Shown: positions 7,529-16,941 of the stretch, piece by piece
How the letters are laid out: the number at the start of each line of letters is the position of its first letter
How positions within the stretch are numbered: the stretch's first letter is position 1
DNA from: UMGS1601 sp900553335
Lineage (GTDB): Bacteria; Bacillota; Clostridia; Oscillospirales; Ruminococcaceae
Direction: 5' to 3'
DNA length: 64,000 bases
NCBI GenBank assembly: GCA_937920725.1
Contig: CALEUW010000008.1
Location: forward strand, 6,941-70,940
Position numbers and translations under genes: made by a program
The notes under the pieces: generated by a model
Database searches by the model: none
Seen by the model: only the letters and a program-made list of their open reading frames with translations
Told to the model about the DNA's origin: nothing

Positions 7529-8410
7529 TTAAAGCTTTTTTAAAAAGTTACCTTCTACCTTTACACCTTCGTTTTCAATTATGAATGCGCCAGTATCGAC
7601 AGAATAAACAATTCTCTTCAAATCAGGTATTTCATATTTTGAAAGACATATGCAAAGAACCGTAGTATGCTTGTCTGTAAATCCTCCTGTTCCGTCCCAA
7701 CATGTTACGCCTCTTCCAAGTGATTTGAAAATTTCTTCTTCGATCTTCTTAGCATCTCCTTTTGTAAACACAAGCGTCTGCACACTGATATTCTGTTGGT
7801 GAAGCTTATCTACGACTAAAGAATAAAACACTGTATAGATAACTGAATACACTAATATTGAAATGTCAAAAGTTATAAGACAAACTGCATATATGCACAG
7901 ATTTATTGCAATATTCACCTTTCCGAATGACAGTGTTTTGTATTTCTTTGAACACATAAGTGCCACTATATCAAGTCCGCCGCCTGAGGCTGTCATGGTA
8001 AAGGTTAAGCCGGTGCCGATTCCCGAAACGATAGCTCCTATTATGCAAGATGTAAGCGTATCCTCAATAATAGGCTTTCCCGGAACTACCAAAACTGATA
8101 AAAATATTGTTATAGTAACTGCTGTTACAGCTGTTTTAAAAATAAATCGCTTTCCGATATATTTATAGGCAATAAGGAAAATAGGAATATTTATCAAAAA
8201 AAACAAAATTCCTGAAACATCAATATTTGCAAACGGCAGTTTTAAAAAGTCAACCAGAAAGGTTCTTATAAGCTGACAAATACCCACAAGTCCTCCTGTG
8301 TATAAAGAATGGGGAACAATAAACAAATTGACTCCTGCTGAATACAAAAATCCGCCTAGAACAGTAAGCACTACTTTTATAATTTCATTTTTTCTGATCA
8401 CTTCGTTCAT
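7529..8410 (-). CDS. YitT family membrane protein
   Basis: The protein has 293 residues. The N-terminal 200 residues hold five or six membrane segments; the motifs FLYSAGVNLFIVPHSLYTGG and GTGLTFTMTASGGGLDIVA are typical of the YitT/DUF161 core. The last 80 residues form the soluble DUF2179 domain (VLCICLSKYEIPDLKRIV). Bacteria often carry several paralogues; their function is not settled. The gene starts 12 bases downstream of the methyltransferase stop, so it belongs to the PBP1A-methyltransferase-YitT transcription unit. Confidence 0.85.
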   Translation of the reverse strand: MNEVIRKNEIIKVVLTVLGGFLYSAGVNLFIVPHSLYTGGLVGICQLIRTFLVDFLKLPFANIDVSGILFFLINIPIFLIAYKYIGKRFIFKTAVTAVTITIFLSVLVVPGKPIIEDTLTSCIIGAIVSGIGTGLTFTMTASGGGLDIVALMCSKKYKTLSFGKVNIAINLCIYAVCLITFDISILVYSVIYTVFYSLVVDKLHQQNISVQTLVFTKGDAKKIEEEIFKSLGRGVTCWDGTGGFTDKHTTVLCICLSKYEIPDLKRIVYSVDTGAFIIENEGVKVEGNFLKKL

Positions 8411-8422
8411 AAAAATCTTCCC

Positions 8423-9529
8423 TTATTTAAAATACATATAAAGCTGACACTTGATCATTCCGTTATATAACTTTCTTCTTTTGTCAGCCTTTTTGCCGAA
8501 AAATTTCTCAAAATCCTCGTGAGGAGAAATGATATAGCAAGGATTTTCTTTATCCGGACAAAGTTTTTCTCCAAGAACCTTGTATAACCTCTCAGCACTT
8601 TTAATATCAAGCAGTCTTTCACCGTAAGGAGGATTGCAGACAGTAATGCAGTTTTTCATCGGCTTATATTTCATAATGTCCTGCTGTTTTATCAAAACCT
8701 TAGAGAAAACTCCGGCTTTTTTTGAGTTGGACTGGCTCAAATCTACACACATATCATCAATATCAAAGCCATATGCTTTAAAGCTCCCATTCTTATCGAT
8801 TGCCGCAATTGCAGCTTGTCTTTCTTCCTCCCAGAATTTTCTATCCATTGAACTCCATTTTTCGCCTGCAAAGCTTCTTCTTATTCCGGGAGCGACATTT
8901 AATGCCTTATACGCTGATTCGATCAGAAAAGTTCCCGAACCGCACATAGGATCTACTACGATGCTCCCGCTTCTGACTCTTGCAAAATCAACTATTCCGG
9001 CAGCAAGTGTTTCTTTAATTGGTGCGTCATTTGAATTTCTGCGGTATCCTCTTTTATGGAGTCCTGCACCTGTAGTATCCAAATAAACGGAAACATTATT
9101 TTTTAAAATATTAAACTGAATCTGATATATGTCACCGCTTTCGTCAAACCATGAATTTCCATATATATCTCGAAGCCTGTCAACAACAGCTTTTTTTATT
9201 ATTCTCTGACAATCAGGTATGCTGTGAAGCTCTGAATTAATGCTATGCCCTTTAACGGGAAAAGCGTCTTTTTCACCAACAAACTCTTCAAACGGAATTT
9301 TTTTAATTCCCTGATAAAGCTCTTCAAAGCTAGCAGCTTTAAAACTACCCAGCTCTATCAAAACTCTTTCAGCTGTCGAGAGCCATAAATTTGCTCTTGC
9401 GACCATTTCAAATCCACCGTCAAAGGAAACCTTTCCATCAGATACGGAAACATTCTCTCCGCCGATTTTTTTTACTTCATAAGAAAGTACGCTTTCAAGA
9501 CCAAAAAGACACGGACAAGTAATTTTCAT
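8423..9529 (-). CDS. THUMP-domain class I SAM RNA methyltransferase (RlmL/YpsC type)
   Basis: The protein has 368 residues. The N-terminal THUMP RNA-binding domain covers about 1-150. A Rossmann methyltransferase core follows, with SAM motif VVDPMCGSGTFLIE (about 190-203) and catalytic NPPYGERL (about 296-303), the signature of N2-guanine methylation. By family this modifies 23S rRNA guanine, as E. coli RlmL and B. subtilis YpsC do; the exact target site is inference. It follows PBP1A by 51 bases, separated by a perfect hairpin that ends just before its ribosome site (GAGG). Confidence 0.88.
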   Translation of the reverse strand: MKITCPCLFGLESVLSYEVKKIGGENVSVSDGKVSFDGGFEMVARANLWLSTAERVLIELGSFKAASFEELYQGIKKIPFEEFVGEKDAFPVKGHSINSELHSIPDCQRIIKKAVVDRLRDIYGNSWFDESGDIYQIQFNILKNNVSVYLDTTGAGLHKRGYRRNSNDAPIKETLAAGIVDFARVRSGSIVVDPMCGSGTFLIESAYKALNVAPGIRRSFAGEKWSSMDRKFWEEERQAAIAAIDKNGSFKAYGFDIDDMCVDLSQSNSKKAGVFSKVLIKQQDIMKYKPMKNCITVCNPPYGERLLDIKSAERLYKVLGEKLCPDKENPCYIISPHEDFEKFFGKKADKRRKLYNGMIKCQLYMYFK

Positions 9530-9542
9530 AATAAAACCTCAT

Positions 9543-9573
9543 AATGGCTATCCGAATATATCAGATAGCCATT
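9543..9573. terminator. Hairpin between PBP1A and the methyltransferase
   Basis: AATGGCTATC (9543-9552) and GATAGCCATT (9564-9573) pair perfectly. On the minus strand no T-run follows; instead the stem runs straight into ATGAGG, the ribosome site of the methyltransferase. It may be a partial terminator or a stability hairpin inside the operon. Confidence 0.5.
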
Positions 9574-9580
9574 TTCTATA

Positions 9581-11821
9581 TTAATAATGATTTCCGGAAC
9601 AGGTTTCAGGAATATTTGAATCTTTATAATATCCCGTATCTGTATCATAGCATCTGCTTCCGGCAATAAGTCCTGTTGACTTACAGTATTTAAGCTCTTT
9701 AACTGTATCTGGCATTGCGAACTCCTTAGCAGTACCGGCATCTGCAATATTTCCGAAAATATTTTTCCATATTGCTCCTATATTTTTATACTGATTTCTG
9801 TCGATCTCGCTTAATAGCTCGTATCCAATCCATACACCGCTTACATATTCAGGCGTACAGCTAACAAAAGTAAGATTCTGCCACTTATCAGATGTACCGG
9901 TTTTTCCTACCAAATCCACATTCTGAAGCTTAGCGTATCGTCCCGTACCTTCTGAATTCGTTATAACCGTCTGAAGCATACGATTCATTACATATCCCGT
10001 TGACGAATCAATTGCCTGTTCTGAAACATACTGGTTATCATAAATTACATTTCCAAGCTTATCAACAATTTTTGATACAAACGATGGCTTATACCATTTT
10101 CCTTGATTTCCGAAGACCTGATATGCGCCTACAAGCTCGTCAAGATAAACGCCATATGTGAATTCTCCTACAGTCATAGGCGAATAAGCGTCGTCAGTCT
10201 TTCCGTTCTCATTTGCTACAAGGCTTGTCAGATGCATTGTATCCTGCAAAAAGTTAAAGCAGTATGTTGGAGTAAGCTTTTTAACAAGCTGAGCAGGAGC
10301 AGTATTCAAGGACTTATAAAGCATTTGATATGTGAAATAATTTTTATGCGACCAATTTGAAGAATATCCGTCTTCAGAATAGTTTACAGGCCACTCTTCT
10401 TTTTTTCCTTCATCATTTATTATTTCGATAGGATCGTCTTTAAACAAGGTTGAATAAGTGATCAGATCCTTATCAAGTGCAGGAGCATAAGAGGCAATAG
10501 GCTTTATAGACGAACCCGGAGAACGTCTTGCCATAGTAGCGTAGCTAAGCGAACGTGAAACAGTTTTTTCTCCTCTGTCACCTACCACTGCTCTTACGTT
10601 TCCGCTGTAGTCCATAGCAATAAACGCAGACTTAAGAGTATCATCGTCAGAGGTATAATACGCAAAGTTTGTAGGATCTAAAAATTTGTTTTCAACCTCA
10701 CTTTGCATATTCAAATCAACATTTGTATATACGGTATATCCGCCCGCAAGAAGCTTATCCTCAGCCGTTTCGTAATCTATACCCTCTGTTTCCTGTAAAA
10801 TATCCAAAACATTGTTGATTGCGGCGTCTACATAATAAGAGGAAACACCTACACATTCATATTTATTGTCCGTATTCTCTACTGCTGTAGTAAAATTAGG
10901 ATCACCTGTTACAACAAGTTCTTCAGCTAATGCATCATTATACTCATTAGTTGAAATAGCGCCGTAATCAAGCATATTCTTTAAAATGAAATCATCAGCT
11001 CTTCCGACATTCATATCATAATCATATAAAGGATTGTAAATTGTCGGAGAACGGGTTATAGCCGCTAGACTAGCAGCTTCTTTAACCGACAGATCAGCTA
11101 CATCCTTTGAAAAATAATAATTAGCAGCAGCCTGAACTCCGCAAACGTTATTTCCAAGAGGTACAATATTCAGATATGCCTCTAAAATATCATCTTTAGT
11201 AGCAGTTCTTTCAAGATTAATAGATCTGAAAATCTCTCTTATCTTTCTTGCATATCCTTCTCCACCCATCTGAGCATCGTCGCCGGTTATATTCTTGATA
11301 GTTTGCTGAGTTATGGTAGAACCGCCCTGATTCTCACCATAAATAGGTATAAATACATTAACAAACGCTGCAAGGGTTCTTTTAAAATCAACTCCGTCAT
11401 GAGAATAAAATCTCTCATCTTCTGTAGAAACAAACGCATCTCTGACGTGCTTCGGAATATTTTCTATGTCCACCCATGTTCTCTTCTCGCCGTTTCCTGA
11501 CATTGAGTAGTACAAAACATACTGATCGCTCGTTTCGTCTTCTTTGTCATATTCAGGATTTTCAGCCAAAAATCTTGTCGTGAAATTGACCTCAACATTA
11601 TCAAGATTTATGGTTGAAGTTGTATCTGCAAAATTAAGAATATAAATCGTCAATGCGGTGACCAAAATTGATCCGCTTATTACAATTATCAGAAATACAG
11701 AAAGCATAAACATCATAAGAAATTTCAAAACCTTATATGCCTTCCCGTGACGCTTATTTACCTTTCTTTTTGTTGTCTTATATTGTGAATTAGCGCCTGA
11801 ATTCAATTCCTCTCTTTTCAT
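9581..11821 (-). CDS. Class A penicillin-binding protein (PBP1A type)
   Basis: The protein has 746 residues: a short basic cytoplasmic tail, one membrane anchor at about 33-64, and a glycosyltransferase 51 domain at about 110-290. Catalytic glutamate E134 sits in STEDERFYSHDG and the QGGSTITQQ motif is at 165-173. A transpeptidase domain follows, with SxxK at S437-K440 (SPGSSIKP) and KTG at about 642-644. It polymerises lipid II and cross-links peptidoglycan on the outer membrane face. It heads a unit with the methyltransferase and YitT under the promoter at 11862-11890. Confidence 0.92.
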   Translation of the reverse strand: MKREELNSGANSQYKTTKRKVNKRHGKAYKVLKFLMMFMLSVFLIIVISGSILVTALTIYILNFADTTSTINLDNVEVNFTTRFLAENPEYDKEDETSDQYVLYYSMSGNGEKRTWVDIENIPKHVRDAFVSTEDERFYSHDGVDFKRTLAAFVNVFIPIYGENQGGSTITQQTIKNITGDDAQMGGEGYARKIREIFRSINLERTATKDDILEAYLNIVPLGNNVCGVQAAANYYFSKDVADLSVKEAASLAAITRSPTIYNPLYDYDMNVGRADDFILKNMLDYGAISTNEYNDALAEELVVTGDPNFTTAVENTDNKYECVGVSSYYVDAAINNVLDILQETEGIDYETAEDKLLAGGYTVYTNVDLNMQSEVENKFLDPTNFAYYTSDDDTLKSAFIAMDYSGNVRAVVGDRGEKTVSRSLSYATMARRSPGSSIKPIASYAPALDKDLITYSTLFKDDPIEIINDEGKKEEWPVNYSEDGYSSNWSHKNYFTYQMLYKSLNTAPAQLVKKLTPTYCFNFLQDTMHLTSLVANENGKTDDAYSPMTVGEFTYGVYLDELVGAYQVFGNQGKWYKPSFVSKIVDKLGNVIYDNQYVSEQAIDSSTGYVMNRMLQTVITNSEGTGRYAKLQNVDLVGKTGTSDKWQNLTFVSCTPEYVSGVWIGYELLSEIDRNQYKNIGAIWKNIFGNIADAGTAKEFAMPDTVKELKYCKSTGLIAGSRCYDTDTGYYKDSNIPETCSGNHY

Positions 11822-11861
11822 AGCAATCCTTTCAATTCATCAGAAACTTATTTAATTTATC

Positions 11862-11890
11862 ATTATACCTGTGCTGTAATAATTCCCCAA
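11862..11890 (-). promoter_or_regulatory. Promoter of the PBP1A gene
   Basis: On the minus strand: TTGGGG, 17 bases, TATAAT. A perfect 8-bp hairpin, AAGGAACT/AGTTCCTT, lies just upstream at about 11889-11906 and partly overlaps the minus 35 box, so it could be an operator. A fragment reminiscent of the repeat family (CGCCGCCTTTAGTG) lies near 11955. Confidence 0.6.
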
Positions 11891-11988
11891 GGAACTCCAG
11901 TTCCTTAGTTTTCAACATGAAGTTACATTCTTATGCTGAAAAACTAAATAGAACTCGCCGCCTTTAGTGACAAAGGACATCATTGGTG

Positions 11989-12075
11989 TTCAATAAGGGG
12001 CAACACCCTGTAATTCAACAAACGACCAAGCATTAGCCCCTTAGCCTTGAAGGCGGGGATATAGTCGTTGTTATA
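11989..12075 (+). repeat. Intergenic repeat, copy B
   Basis: An 87-base full-length copy. Visible fold: GGGGCAACACCCT hairpin; outer arm AACAAACGAC/GTCGTTGTT; inner arm CCCC/GGGG enclosing GCCTTGAAGGC. It lies between the ispH/S1 terminator and the PBP1A promoter, in the same orientation as copy C 85 bases away. Confidence 0.85.
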
Positions 12076-12124
12076 TACACAATTTTACACAATGTAGTAT
12101 ATCACAAAAAGCAAAAAAAGTAAA

Positions 12125-12150
12125 GAGGGATAAGAAAAAACTTACCCCTC
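12125..12150 (-). terminator. Terminator of the ispH/S1 transcription unit
   Basis: On the minus strand GAGGGGTAAG and CTTATCCCTC form a 10-bp stem with one mismatch and a T6 loop, followed by TTTACTTTTTTT. Copy C of the repeat lies between it and the ispH/S1 stop. Confidence 0.8.
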
Positions 12151-12159
12151 CGAATATTT

Positions 12160-12298
12160 TTCAATAAGGGGCAAAGCCCCATAATTCAACAAACGACCGG
12201 GCATTAGTCCCTTAGTATTTCAGCTGAGGATTGTTTTCCTCTACTGAAAGGCTAAGTTGTCCGCCGCCTTTAAGGCGGCGGACACAGTCGTTTTTATA
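12160..12298 (+). repeat. Intergenic repeat, copy C (long form)
   Basis: At 139 bases this is the longest copy. It begins TTCAATAAGGGGCAAAGCC, continues through the AACAAACGACC-GGCATTAG block and ends CAGTCGTTTTTATA. About 50 extra bases sit in the middle. They include a perfect 12-bp hairpin, GTCCGCCGCCTT/AAGGCGGCGGAC, with a 1-base loop at 12260-12284. It ends 7 bases from the ispH/S1 stop codon. Confidence 0.85.
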
Positions 12299-12305
12299 AT
12301 TATAC

Positions 12306-14351
12306 TTATTCAGCCGAATCGTCTGCCGAAGCTTCCTCATCATCAAACGAATGATCATCTTCTGTCGAATAAACAACGTCAGACTCAGGCTCTTCATCAA
12401 AATCCTCTTCTAATTCCTCAGCCTTAGGCTCTTCAGGGAGAAGCGCTCTCATCGAAAGGCTGATTCTGTTCTGCTCAGAATCAATTTCTGTAATTTTAAC
12501 CTGAACCTCATCACCGACCTTAAGAATATCCCCTACATTTTCAACTCTCTGGTTTGCAATCTGAGAAATATGTATTAATCCATCAATGCCGTCAATGATT
12601 CTTGCAAATGCTCCAAAAGAAGTAATTGATACGATGGTAACAGTAATCTCCTGTCCAACACCATAGTTGCTGTTGAACACAACCCAAGGGTTGTCCTCTT
12701 CCTTCTTCATAACAAGAGAAACCTTAGCGTTTTCTTTGTCGAGATCCTTAATTGTTACTTCAACTTCATCGCCTACTGCAACAACATCAGAAGGATGCTT
12801 GATTCTCTTCCATGTAATATCAGGCTTTCTAACAAGACCGTCAATTCCGCCGAGATCAACAAATACGCCGTAATCTGTGATGCTCTTAACAATTCCCTTA
12901 ATTGTCTGTCCAGCCTCAGCAGTTTCTAAGAAAGCAGCCTTTGCCTTTTCTCTTTCTTCTCTTACAACTGCACGAATTGAACCGACAGCACGAGATCTTC
13001 TCTCGTCAAGATCAATGATTTTAAATCTTACTTCAGTCTTTAAAAGCTTGTCTAAGCTCTCTCCTCTGCTGACATTTGACTGTGTTCCCGGAATAAATAC
13101 CTTTACTCCGTTTGTTGAAACAAGAACACCGCCTTTAACGACATTCGTAACAACACCTGTTAAAATGCTGTCCTCTTCTTTAGCAGTCTTTATAGTTTCA
13201 AAGCCTACAAGTGCGTCCACTCTCTTCTTAGAAAGTGTAACAATACCTTCCTGATCGTTGGTCTTCAAAACGACTACATCAACTTCGTCGCCGACAGCCA
13301 AAACATCTTCAGGCTTCTTGGTTGGATCATCTGTAATCTCAGACGCAGATATAATACCTGTGCTTTTAACACCGATGTCAACAAGCGCTTCACTCTTGTT
13401 CACTGCTGTAACTGTACCGGTCAGCTTCGCTCCTATATATATTTTTTTGAAAGACTGCTCTAAAGCTTCTTCAAAATTGAAATTCTCTTCATTATTTAGA
13501 ATCTCAGTCATGGTTCTTTCTACCTCCTTGATAATATATGCCGGAGTTGATGCGCCGGCAGAAATTCCTAAGAATTTGACACCCGAAAAATCCAGATCAT
13601 AAAGCTCTTTAGCATCCTCAACCAAGTAAGTTTTACAGTTTTCACTGCATACCTCTTTGAGTTTCAATGTATTTGAGCTGTGCCGTCCTCCTACTATAAG
13701 CATCATATCAGCTTTCTTTGACAGTTCACGAGCATCAGTCTGCCTTTTCGATGTAGCACTGCATATCGTGTCAAAAATTTTTGATTGCGGAAAGCTGCTT
13801 AAAATAATGCTTTTTAGCTTTTCCCATTCCGATTCATTAAAAGTAGTTTGCGAAACAACGGCAATTTTTTCGTTCAAGGAAAATTCTTTCAAAACTTCCG
13901 AAAGCTCTTTCTCATTTGAAAAAACATGTGCACCATTTGCGCAATGACCTTCAATACCTATGACTTCAGGGTGAGTTTTATTTCCTGCAATAAGCATTCT
14001 ATATCCGTTTGAAGAATGCTCCAAGCAAATAGCATGTATTCGGGAAACAAAAGGACAAGTAGCGTCAATTATCTCTGCACCTACATTTTTGAGTGCGTCA
14101 TAAGTAGACTTAGGAACTCCGTGAGAACGAATCACAACAACGCAGTCCTTAGCTTCGTTTATGTCGTCAACTGCAACAACGCCTTTTTTTTCAAGATCAT
14201 TGACAACGCTCTGATTGTGGATTATAGGTCCTAATGTGACAACGCTTTTACTTCGGTTATCCAGTTTATTATACACTATTTTAATCGCCCTGTCTACACC
14301 AAAACAAAATCCTGCTGTCTTTGCGACGAAAATTTTACAATTTGTTAACAT
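12306..14351 (-). CDS. ispH: IspH fused to four S1 RNA-binding domains
   Basis: I take ATG 14351, which leaves one base after the cmk/plsC stop and gives 681 residues; the frame extends 11 codons upstream inside cmk. Residues 1-290 are 4-hydroxy-3-methylbut-2-enyl diphosphate reductase, the last step of the MEP isoprenoid pathway. Its 4Fe-4S cysteines lie in GFCFGVDRA (C16), DATCPFVSR (about 100) and DTICSATSKRQ (about 197). From about 297 on there are four S1 domains, the third and fourth with the classic TDYGVFVDLGGIDGLV and ITSFGAFARIIDGIDGLIHI, and an acidic tail. This fusion is known in Clostridia, where the S1 part is taken as ribosomal protein S1. It forms an operon with cmk/plsC. Confidence 0.93.
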   Translation of the reverse strand: MLTNCKIFVAKTAGFCFGVDRAIKIVYNKLDNRSKSVVTLGPIIHNQSVVNDLEKKGVVAVDDINEAKDCVVVIRSHGVPKSTYDALKNVGAEIIDATCPFVSRIHAICLEHSSNGYRMLIAGNKTHPEVIGIEGHCANGAHVFSNEKELSEVLKEFSLNEKIAVVSQTTFNESEWEKLKSIILSSFPQSKIFDTICSATSKRQTDARELSKKADMMLIVGGRHSSNTLKLKEVCSENCKTYLVEDAKELYDLDFSGVKFLGISAGASTPAYIIKEVERTMTEILNNEENFNFEEALEQSFKKIYIGAKLTGTVTAVNKSEALVDIGVKSTGIISASEITDDPTKKPEDVLAVGDEVDVVVLKTNDQEGIVTLSKKRVDALVGFETIKTAKEEDSILTGVVTNVVKGGVLVSTNGVKVFIPGTQSNVSRGESLDKLLKTEVRFKIIDLDERRSRAVGSIRAVVREEREKAKAAFLETAEAGQTIKGIVKSITDYGVFVDLGGIDGLVRKPDITWKRIKHPSDVVAVGDEVEVTIKDLDKENAKVSLVMKKEEDNPWVVFNSNYGVGQEITVTIVSITSFGAFARIIDGIDGLIHISQIANQRVENVGDILKVGDEVQVKITEIDSEQNRISLSMRALLPEEPKAEELEEDFDEEPESDVVYSTEDDHSFDDEEASADDSAE

Positions 14352-14352
14352 C

Positions 14353-15708
14353 TTATTTTGCTGCCTCATCTGATTTACCTTCAACCAACTCTGTTATTGA
14401 CGACATGATTTCGTTTTTCAAAATTTTTAGTTTTTTAGAACTGCAATCATCAACACCTATTTCAGACGGGATAATCGGTTTTCCGAATTTCACGGTTACT
14501 TTTCGTCTGAATTTAATCTTCCCTTCAAAAACAATTCCTGTAGGAATTACCGGAACCTGAGCAATTGCTGCAACAAGCGCAACACCTGTTTTCCCTTTCA
14601 AAACCTTTCCGTCCTTTGAACGAGTTCCTTCAGGAAAAATCACAAGGTTATAGCCTTTATTAAGGCGGACTAAAGAGGTTTCAATAGCCTCTGCTCCTCC
14701 GCTTCCTCTGGTCACGGGGAAAGCTCCGAAAAGTCTTATTATAATTGCAAAAATCTTATTCTGCTTAAAGAGCTCCTCTTTAGCCATAAACGAAAACATG
14801 ACCTTTGGCTTTATAGAAATTAAAATCGGATCAGTATAGCTTCTGTGATTGCTTGCAAAAATGTTAGAGCCGTCTTTCGGAACATTTTCCAGTCCTTCAA
14901 AGCTCACATCAAGATATATATAAAATATCGCCTTTGCAATAGCACGCAAAAAAACGTGGCATATTCTTTTCCAAATAGGAGGCTTATTTCCCTTTACAAC
15001 AGGTTTTACCTCAGGGATTTCTCTGGTTCTTTTTTTTTTCTGATTAACTGTTTGTGTTATAACTTCCACTATTTTATCAATCGATTCTTCAAGATTAAGA
15101 GAAGAAGTGTCAACAAGTACTGCGTCTTCTGCCTGCTTAAGAGGCGCTACGTCACGGTGAGTATCATTATAATCCCTTTGATTTACATCTTCGAGGACAT
15201 CTTCATATGTGACTTTCTCACCCTTTTGAACAAGTTCGTCATACCGGCGTTTTGCACGCTTCTGAGCAGATGCAGTAAGAAAAATTTTCACATCAGCATC
15301 AGGCAAAACTACAGTAGCTATATCTCTTCCGTCCATTATAACGTCATTATTTTTTGCCAAGTTTTTTTGAAGTGACAGTAAAAATGCTCTTGTTTCACCG
15401 ATAGCCGAAACCTCAGACGCTGCCATTGATATTTCAGGAGTTCTTATTTTATCGCTTACATCCTCTCCGTTTAAAATAATTCTCTGGCCCTGAGATGTGT
15501 ACTTTAATTCAATATTAATATCATCAAGCACATCAACTACCGCATCCTTATTTTTGGGGTCTAAATTATTGCTTACAACATAAAAAGCAACTGCACGATA
15601 CATAGCTCCCGTATCGACATAAAGATATTTGAGCCGCTCGGCAGCAGCCCTTGCAATCGTAGATTTTCCGGCGCCGGAAGGTCCGTCAAGCGCAACGTTT
15701 ATTCCCAT
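14353..15708 (-). CDS. cmk: Cytidylate kinase fused to 1-acylglycerol-3-phosphate acyltransferase
   Basis: The protein has 451 residues. Residues 1-225 are (d)CMP kinase with P-loop GPSGAGKST at 9-17 and the MDGRDIATVVLPDA motif at about 119-132. After a basic linker, residues 245-440 are a PlsC domain with NHRSYTD (HX4D catalytic pair) and FPEGTRSKDG. The first half recycles CMP released by phospholipid synthesis; the second makes phosphatidic acid. The two-domain arrangement is common in Clostridia. It starts 6 bases after the YhiN-like stop and runs directly into ispH/S1. Confidence 0.93.
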   Translation of the reverse strand: MGINVALDGPSGAGKSTIARAAAERLKYLYVDTGAMYRAVAFYVVSNNLDPKNKDAVVDVLDDINIELKYTSQGQRIILNGEDVSDKIRTPEISMAASEVSAIGETRAFLLSLQKNLAKNNDVIMDGRDIATVVLPDADVKIFLTASAQKRAKRRYDELVQKGEKVTYEDVLEDVNQRDYNDTHRDVAPLKQAEDAVLVDTSSLNLEESIDKIVEVITQTVNQKKKRTREIPEVKPVVKGNKPPIWKRICHVFLRAIAKAIFYIYLDVSFEGLENVPKDGSNIFASNHRSYTDPILISIKPKVMFSFMAKEELFKQNKIFAIIIRLFGAFPVTRGSGGAEAIETSLVRLNKGYNLVIFPEGTRSKDGKVLKGKTGVALVAAIAQVPVIPTGIVFEGKIKFRRKVTVKFGKPIIPSEIGVDDCSSKKLKILKNEIMSSITELVEGKSDEAAK

Positions 15709-15714
15709 AAATTC

Positions 15715-16941
15715 CTACCATCCTTTAAAATTATTTGAAACAGCATTTGCTGTTGAAAAGGCAATTTGTAAATTAAATCCTCCAGTATATGCATCAACAT
15801 CCAAAACCTCGCCGATAAAATAAAGAGAATTTATTTTCTTGCTTTCCATTGTTTTTGGGTTTATTTCCTTTATATCAATACCGCCTCTTGTGATAACAGC
15901 TTCCTCTATCGGTCTTTTTCCTTTTACACTCAAAGGCATTCCCTTTATTGCTTTGATAAGCGCTTTTCGCTGTTCCTTTGTAACCGAATTCACCTTTAAA
16001 GACGGATCTATTTTACAAATATTAAGTATCGGGGATATCAAAGAAGAAGGTAAAAGCTTAGTAAGAGTATTAGCAATTGTTCTATTAGTATTAAGCGAAA
16101 AATCTCTTAGCATTCTGTTGTCAAGCTTTTTCTCGTCAAGTCCCGGCTTTAAATCAACTTCGTATCTGTAGTGGGTACCATTTCTCATATGAGCTGATGA
16201 GGACAAAACCAAAGGTCCGGAAACTCCGAAATGAGTAAAAAGCATTTCCCCAAGCTCTTCAAAAACAGGTTTTGCAGTACCGATTTCAAAAAGCTTTAAC
16301 ACAACGTTTCTGAGAGAAAGTCCCATGATAGAACTTACAAACTTCTCTTTTATTTCAATCGGCACTAAAGAAGGCGTTATCTCGGTTACGTTTATTCCAA
16401 GATCTTCAGCAAATTTATACCCGTCACCCGTAGAGCCTGTTTTCGGATAGCTTTTCCCGCCTGTTGCAACAATTACTGCATCGGAAAAATATTCACCGTG
16501 AGTTGTTTTGACTCCGACAGCTTTATTCTTATCAATAATTATTTTTTTTACACTATCAAAAATAAATTTTACACCAAGACTTCTCGCTCTGTCAACAAGC
16601 GAATCTACAATATCAGAAGACTTATCACTTTCGGGAAAGACTCGTTTACCTCTTTCTGTTTTAAGCCTGACTCCGAGATTTTCAAAAAACTCCATAGTAT
16701 CATACGCATTAAAAGAATTAAGCGAGGAATACATAAATCTTGGGTTTCTCGGTATGTTTTTAAGTATATTGTCAGCATCGCTGTTGTTTGTTAAGTTGCA
16801 TCTTCCTTTTCCTGTGATAAGAAGTTTTTTACCAAGAATTTTCTGATGCTCAAAAACAAACACCTTATTATTATTCTCAGCACACTTTACAGCTGCCATA
16901 AGACCTGACGCTCCGCCGCCGACAATGATTATTTCACTCAT
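15715..16941 (-). CDS. YhiN/HI0933-family FAD-dependent oxidoreductase
   Basis: The protein has 408 residues. Dinucleotide-binding GGGASG lies at 8-13, the family motif GKKLLITGKGRCNLTNN at about 36-52 and VIVATGGKSYPKTG at about 156-169. The C-terminal FAD motif is YFIGEVLDVDAYTGGFNLQ. Members are soluble flavoproteins (BaiN-like); the substrate is unknown for most. Its stop and the next start abut: the RpiR stop at 16942 is one base away, so the two are co-transcribed. Confidence 0.88.
   Translation of the reverse strand: MSEIIIVGGGASGLMAAVKCAENNNKVFVFEHQKILGKKLLITGKGRCNLTNNSDADNILKNIPRNPRFMYSSLNSFNAYDTMEFFENLGVRLKTERGKRVFPESDKSSDIVDSLVDRARSLGVKFIFDSVKKIIIDKNKAVGVKTTHGEYFSDAVIVATGGKSYPKTGSTGDGYKFAEDLGINVTEITPSLVPIEIKEKFVSSIMGLSLRNVVLKLFEIGTAKPVFEELGEMLFTHFGVSGPLVLSSSAHMRNGTHYRYEVDLKPGLDEKKLDNRMLRDFSLNTNRTIANTLTKLLPSSLISPILNICKIDPSLKVNSVTKEQRKALIKAIKGMPLSVKGKRPIEEAVITRGGIDIKEINPKTMESKKINSLYFIGEVLDVDAYTGGFNLQIAFSTANAVSNNFKGW

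Noticed and set aside
6661..12298. Repeat copies read as a CRISPR array
   Set aside because: Copies are far apart, differ in length, have internal folds and are not spaced by unique spacers; no cas genes.
12212..12400. 62-codon minus-strand frame at the end of ispH/S1
   Set aside because: Made of repeat copy C and an alternate frame of the acidic tail; no ribosome site.
14338..14356. TTGTTAACATCTTATTTTG as a second Rex site
   Set aside because: Only the first half matches; the second half has 3 of 7 bases, and it lies within the coding junction cmk/ispH.
16498..16846. Overlapping plus-strand frames of 98 and 112 codons
   Set aside because: Lie inside the YhiN-like gene on the other strand; no start signals.
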